Positions 14,861 through 17,150 of a stretch of 17,150 nt of DNA are shown one piece after another. The translations under genes were made by a program, and so were the position numbers. Numbering within the stretch: position 1 is the stretch's first letter; every line of letters begins with the position of its first letter. Source of the DNA: an uncultured Desulfobacterales bacterium (GTDB lineage Bacteria > Desulfobacterota > Desulfobacteria > Desulfobacterales > G020354645); NCBI GenBank assembly GCA_947259865.1, contig CAMYNZ010000211.1:1-17150 (forward strand), given 5' to 3'. The notes beneath the pieces are model-generated. The model worked only from the letters and a program-made list of their open reading frames with translations, made no database searches and was not told the origin of the DNA.

Positions 14861-15593
14861 ACGACCTAAAAATGGACCCCCCGAGCGGGAAAATGCTTTC
14901 AGGCTGCACTATTTTCCGGAAATTCCGGTCGATTTTTCGGTACAAAACCAATCACAGCCAAAAGGCGAACGTGCTTTCAATCGCATCGATTTTGATACTA
15001 CCCCTGGGACGTTTTCACAGCTGGCCGATGATCCATTGACGGGAGACAATAACCGCCCGGATGGCAGCCACCCTAAAATAGAAGAAATCGAAGCCCAGGC
15101 CTATTCAAGGGGGTTCAACAAAGGAGAAAAAGCCGGATTCAAGACGGGTCAAGAAAAGATCGAATCGGTGTTTAACAATCTTCACCGCCTTGTTTCGGAA
15201 TTAGCAAAGTTAAGAAAACAAATATTTATTGATTCTGAGAGAGAAATTGTCGAGCTGGCTCTGGCTATCGCCCGAAGAATCATCTGTCATGAAGTTACAC
15301 TGAATAAAAACACGGTTATCGATGTCACCCGTGAAGCATTAAAAGAGATCGAGGATCATGAAAAAATAAAGATTAGACTGAAGCCGGAGGATCTCGAATG
15401 TTTCGAAAACGCCGATTCAAATCCCATATGCAATAACGAGAACGTGACCTTTGAAGCCGAAGAAAAGATTTCCAGCGGCGGGTGTGTTGTCGAAACCGAC
15501 GCCGGTGCTTTTGACGCGCGGATTGAAAAGCAGTTGCAGGCTGTAGAAGAGGCGTTGAGGGCTGCTTACAAGCGCTATGAACCAAAAAACTAG
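14844..15593 (+). CDS. fliH: Flagellar assembly protein FliH
   Basis: The 249-residue product has a proline-rich, variable N-terminus. A glycine-repeat helix follows, SRGFNKGEKAGFKTGQEK (about 90-107, GxxxG spacing), typical of FliH. The C-terminal domain (LALAIARRIICHEV, ALKEIEDHEKIKIRLKPEDL, GGCVVETDAGAFDARIEKQLQAVEEAL) resembles stator subunits of V/A-type ATPases. FliH binds FliI and holds it at the export gate. ATG 14844 lies immediately after GAGGGG, which is too close to be ideal; TTG 14853 in the same frame has better spacing. The start overlaps the original fliG stop by 17 nt, a usual coupling. Confidence 0.92.
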   Translation: MSSLPKRPKNGPPERENAFRLHYFPEIPVDFSVQNQSQPKGERAFNRIDFDTTPGTFSQLADDPLTGDNNRPDGSHPKIEEIEAQAYSRGFNKGEKAGFKTGQEKIESVFNNLHRLVSELAKLRKQIFIDSEREIVELALAIARRIICHEVTLNKNTVIDVTREALKEIEDHEKIKIRLKPEDLECFENADSNPICNNENVTFEAEEKISSGGCVVETDAGAFDARIEKQLQAVEEALRAAYKRYEPKN

Positions 15594-15631
15594 AAGCTAT
15601 TTCAAAAATGCATCTTTAAAAAAATCTGCTG

Positions 15632-16951
15632 ATGAATTGTTCAATCAATTTAGACAAATATCACATCAGCCTGGAGCGCTCATGTCCCATTCGGTCCAAT
15701 GGCAAGGTTACCAATGTGGTGGGTTTGGTCATCGAGTCAAAAGGACCGGTGTCCCAACTTGGGACGGTGTGCAAGATCTATCCCAAAGGGGAGAAAAGAT
15801 GTATACGTTCAGAAGTTCTGGGATTCAGGAACAATCGGGTTTTGCTGATGCCGCTGGAGGGTATCCGGGGCATCGGTCCCGGCAGCCTGGTTGTGCCCCA
15901 GCAGCAGTCGGCGGTCATTCCCGTCGGCGAACAACTTCTGGGAAGGGTAATAGACGGTCTCGGGAATCCGATAGACGGCAAAGGTCAAATCTCACCTCAG
16001 GAGGAGTACGCCATCTATGCCGAACCCAAAAATCCGCTTTCACGCAAGCGCATCGTCCAGCCGCTTGACATCGGCATTAGAGCCTTAAACGGATTATTAA
16101 CCGTGGGGTGCGGACAGCGGATCGGTATTTTTTCCGGATCGGGTGTCGGAAAAAGTATACTGCTGGGTATGATTGCCAGAAAAACGGCTGCGGATGTGAA
16201 TGTAATCGGCCTTATCGGTGAGCGGGGCAGGGAAGTCAATGAGTTTATTGAAAAGGAACTCGGCCAGGAAGGTCTGAAACGTTCCGTAATCGTTGTGGCC
16301 ACCTCGGATCATCTGCCCCTGATAAGGATGAGAGGTGCATTTGTCGCAACGGCTATTGCCGAATACTTTCGCGATAAGGGCCAACACGTAAATCTTATGA
16401 TGGATTCGGTTACCCGGTTTGCCATGGCCCAAAGAGAGATCGGTCTGGCACTGGGAGAACCGCCCACCACAAAAGGATATACCCCCTCTGTTTTTACCCT
16501 GTTGCCGAAATTACTGGAACGGGCCGGGACTTCCGGCAACAACGGGACCATCACCGGGCTTTATACCGTTTTGGTGGAGGGTGATGACACCAATGAGCCG
16601 ATTGCGGATGCTTTGCGATCCATTCTGGATGGACATATAGTTTTGTCCCGGGATCTTGCGATGCAAAATCATTATCCGGCCATCGATATTTTGGCCAGTG
16701 TCAGCCGGGTAATGGACGATATCATCGATAAAGAACATCAGGACAGCGCCGCGCGATTTAAGGCCATTTTGGCCACTCACAGAAAGGCCGAAGACTTGAT
16801 TAATATCGGTGCTTACGTATCCGGAAGCAACCCCCAGATCGATTATGCCATCGACATGATCGATCGCGTAAACGGCTATCTGAAGCAGGATATTGAAACC
16901 ACGGTAACCTTCGACCAGAGCGTTCAACAGCTTGCAAATATGTTTGATTAA
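15632..16951 (+). CDS. fliI: Flagellum-specific ATPase FliI
   Basis: The 439-residue product is full length. It has the N-terminal beta barrel (CPIRSNGKVTNVVGLVIESKGP), Walker A GSGVGKS (169-175), the catalytic glutamate segment GERGREVNE (196-204) and Walker B LMMDS (D258). The signature RFAMAQREIGLALGEPPTTKGY follows, with the C-terminal SAARFKAILATHRKAEDLINIGAY. FliI is the hexameric ATPase of the export apparatus, feeding substrates with FliH and FliJ. ATG 15632 gives the usual family N-terminus; no clear SD precedes it and an in-frame stop lies at 15617. It is 38 nt past fliH. A +1-frame ATG at 15577 overlaps fliH but leads into the wrong frame. Confidence 0.95.
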   Translation: MNCSINLDKYHISLERSCPIRSNGKVTNVVGLVIESKGPVSQLGTVCKIYPKGEKRCIRSEVLGFRNNRVLLMPLEGIRGIGPGSLVVPQQQSAVIPVGEQLLGRVIDGLGNPIDGKGQISPQEEYAIYAEPKNPLSRKRIVQPLDIGIRALNGLLTVGCGQRIGIFSGSGVGKSILLGMIARKTAADVNVIGLIGERGREVNEFIEKELGQEGLKRSVIVVATSDHLPLIRMRGAFVATAIAEYFRDKGQHVNLMMDSVTRFAMAQREIGLALGEPPTTKGYTPSVFTLLPKLLERAGTSGNNGTITGLYTVLVEGDDTNEPIADALRSILDGHIVLSRDLAMQNHYPAIDILASVSRVMDDIIDKEHQDSAARFKAILATHRKAEDLINIGAYVSGSNPQIDYAIDMIDRVNGYLKQDIETTVTFDQSVQQLANMFD

Positions 16952-16966
16952 TTGATCATGTTTTAC

Positions 16967-16993
16967 GGTTTATGTTCTCAGACATGTTTTTTT
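16967..16993 (+). terminator. Weak candidate terminator after fliI
   Basis: A short stem ATGT/ACAT with loop TCTCAG (16972-16985) is followed by seven T residues (16987-16993). The stem is too short for a confident call, but the position just after fliI and the T run fit the end of the operon. Confidence 0.35.
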
Positions 16994-17150
16994 AATTTAA
17001 TAACAGCTATTTGAGGGGTCGGGGAGTTTTTCCTACCAACTTTTGATAATCGCGGAATGAATTATCAGCAGCGAAATCGTGCACTGTCTGAAGGCATTAG
17101 GGAGCGTTGCCAAAGAACAGGCGGTAACCCAAACCTATCTTGGGGGCACG
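16994..17150. other. No recognisable gene at the right edge
   Basis: No fliJ-like frame follows fliI. On the + strand an ATG at 17057 opens a frame running off the window (MNYQQRNRALSEGIRERCQR...) without an SD. The adjacent + strand frame reads ...LKALGSVAKEQAVTQTYLGGT. On the - strand a short frame reads CPQDRFGLPPVLWQRSLMPS. None matches a family I know. Confidence 0.4.

Noticed and set aside
15577..16068. + strand frame of 163 codons overlapping the end of fliH and the start of fliI
   Set aside because: It is the +1 shadow of fliI; the fliI frame encodes a complete conserved N-terminus from 15632.
1..17150. CRISPR arrays, tRNA or rRNA genes, insertion sequences
   Set aside because: No regularly spaced repeats, cloverleaf-like segments, transposase frames or terminal inverted repeats were seen on either strand.

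Overview
The window is a flagellar gene cluster with an adjoining set of glycosyltransferase genes, probably from a polar-flagellated, Gram-negative, deltaproteobacterial-type (Desulfobacterota-like) bacterium. That placement is an inference. It rests on medium G+C, a sigma-54/sigma-28 flagellar hierarchy with FleQ/FlrA-like and FlrC-like activators, large TPR-glycosyltransferases next to flagellin, and a FlbT-FlaF pair otherwise best known from alphaproteobacteria.

Region 1 (1-5294, + strand) holds three glycosyltransferases that each carry TPR repeats. The first is a GT41/OGT-like enzyme cut by the window edge. The second is a GT2 enzyme with a tandemly duplicated TPR module. The third is a second GT2-TPR enzyme. 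The block ends at a strong hairpin that also serves the convergent flagellin block. Position and architecture suggest flagellin glycosylation.

Region 2 (5425-7389, - strand) runs flagellin, flbT, flaF. Flagellin has a near-consensus sigma-28 promoter and a leader of about 157 nt that can fold. FlbT is known in Caulobacter to act on the flagellin 5' UTR, so the same logic may apply here.

Region 3 (7390-10933) is regulatory. It has a divergent control region with TTTGCAA-type repeats and a consensus sigma-54 promoter. Next comes a FleQ/FlrA-like AAA+ activator interrupted by an apparent 23-nt deletion and frameshift. A 478-nt gap with an imperfect palindrome and a possible receiver-domain remnant follows, and then an intact FlrC/FlbD-like response regulator of the NtrC class.

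Region 4 (11062-16993, + strand) is the basal-body operon flgB-flgC-fliE-fliF-fliG-fliH-fliI behind a second sigma-54 promoter. fliG has lost about 41 nt near its 3' end. The loss shifts the frame and removes the counterparts of the torque residues D288, D289 and R297 of E. coli FliG. The original frame can be read again through to a stop that overlaps fliH. No fliJ follows fliI.

Putative regulatory flow: sigma-54 with the activators drives the regulator and basal-body genes, sigma-28 then drives flagellin, FlbT/FlaF tune flagellin after transcription, and the glycosyltransferases modify it before or during export.
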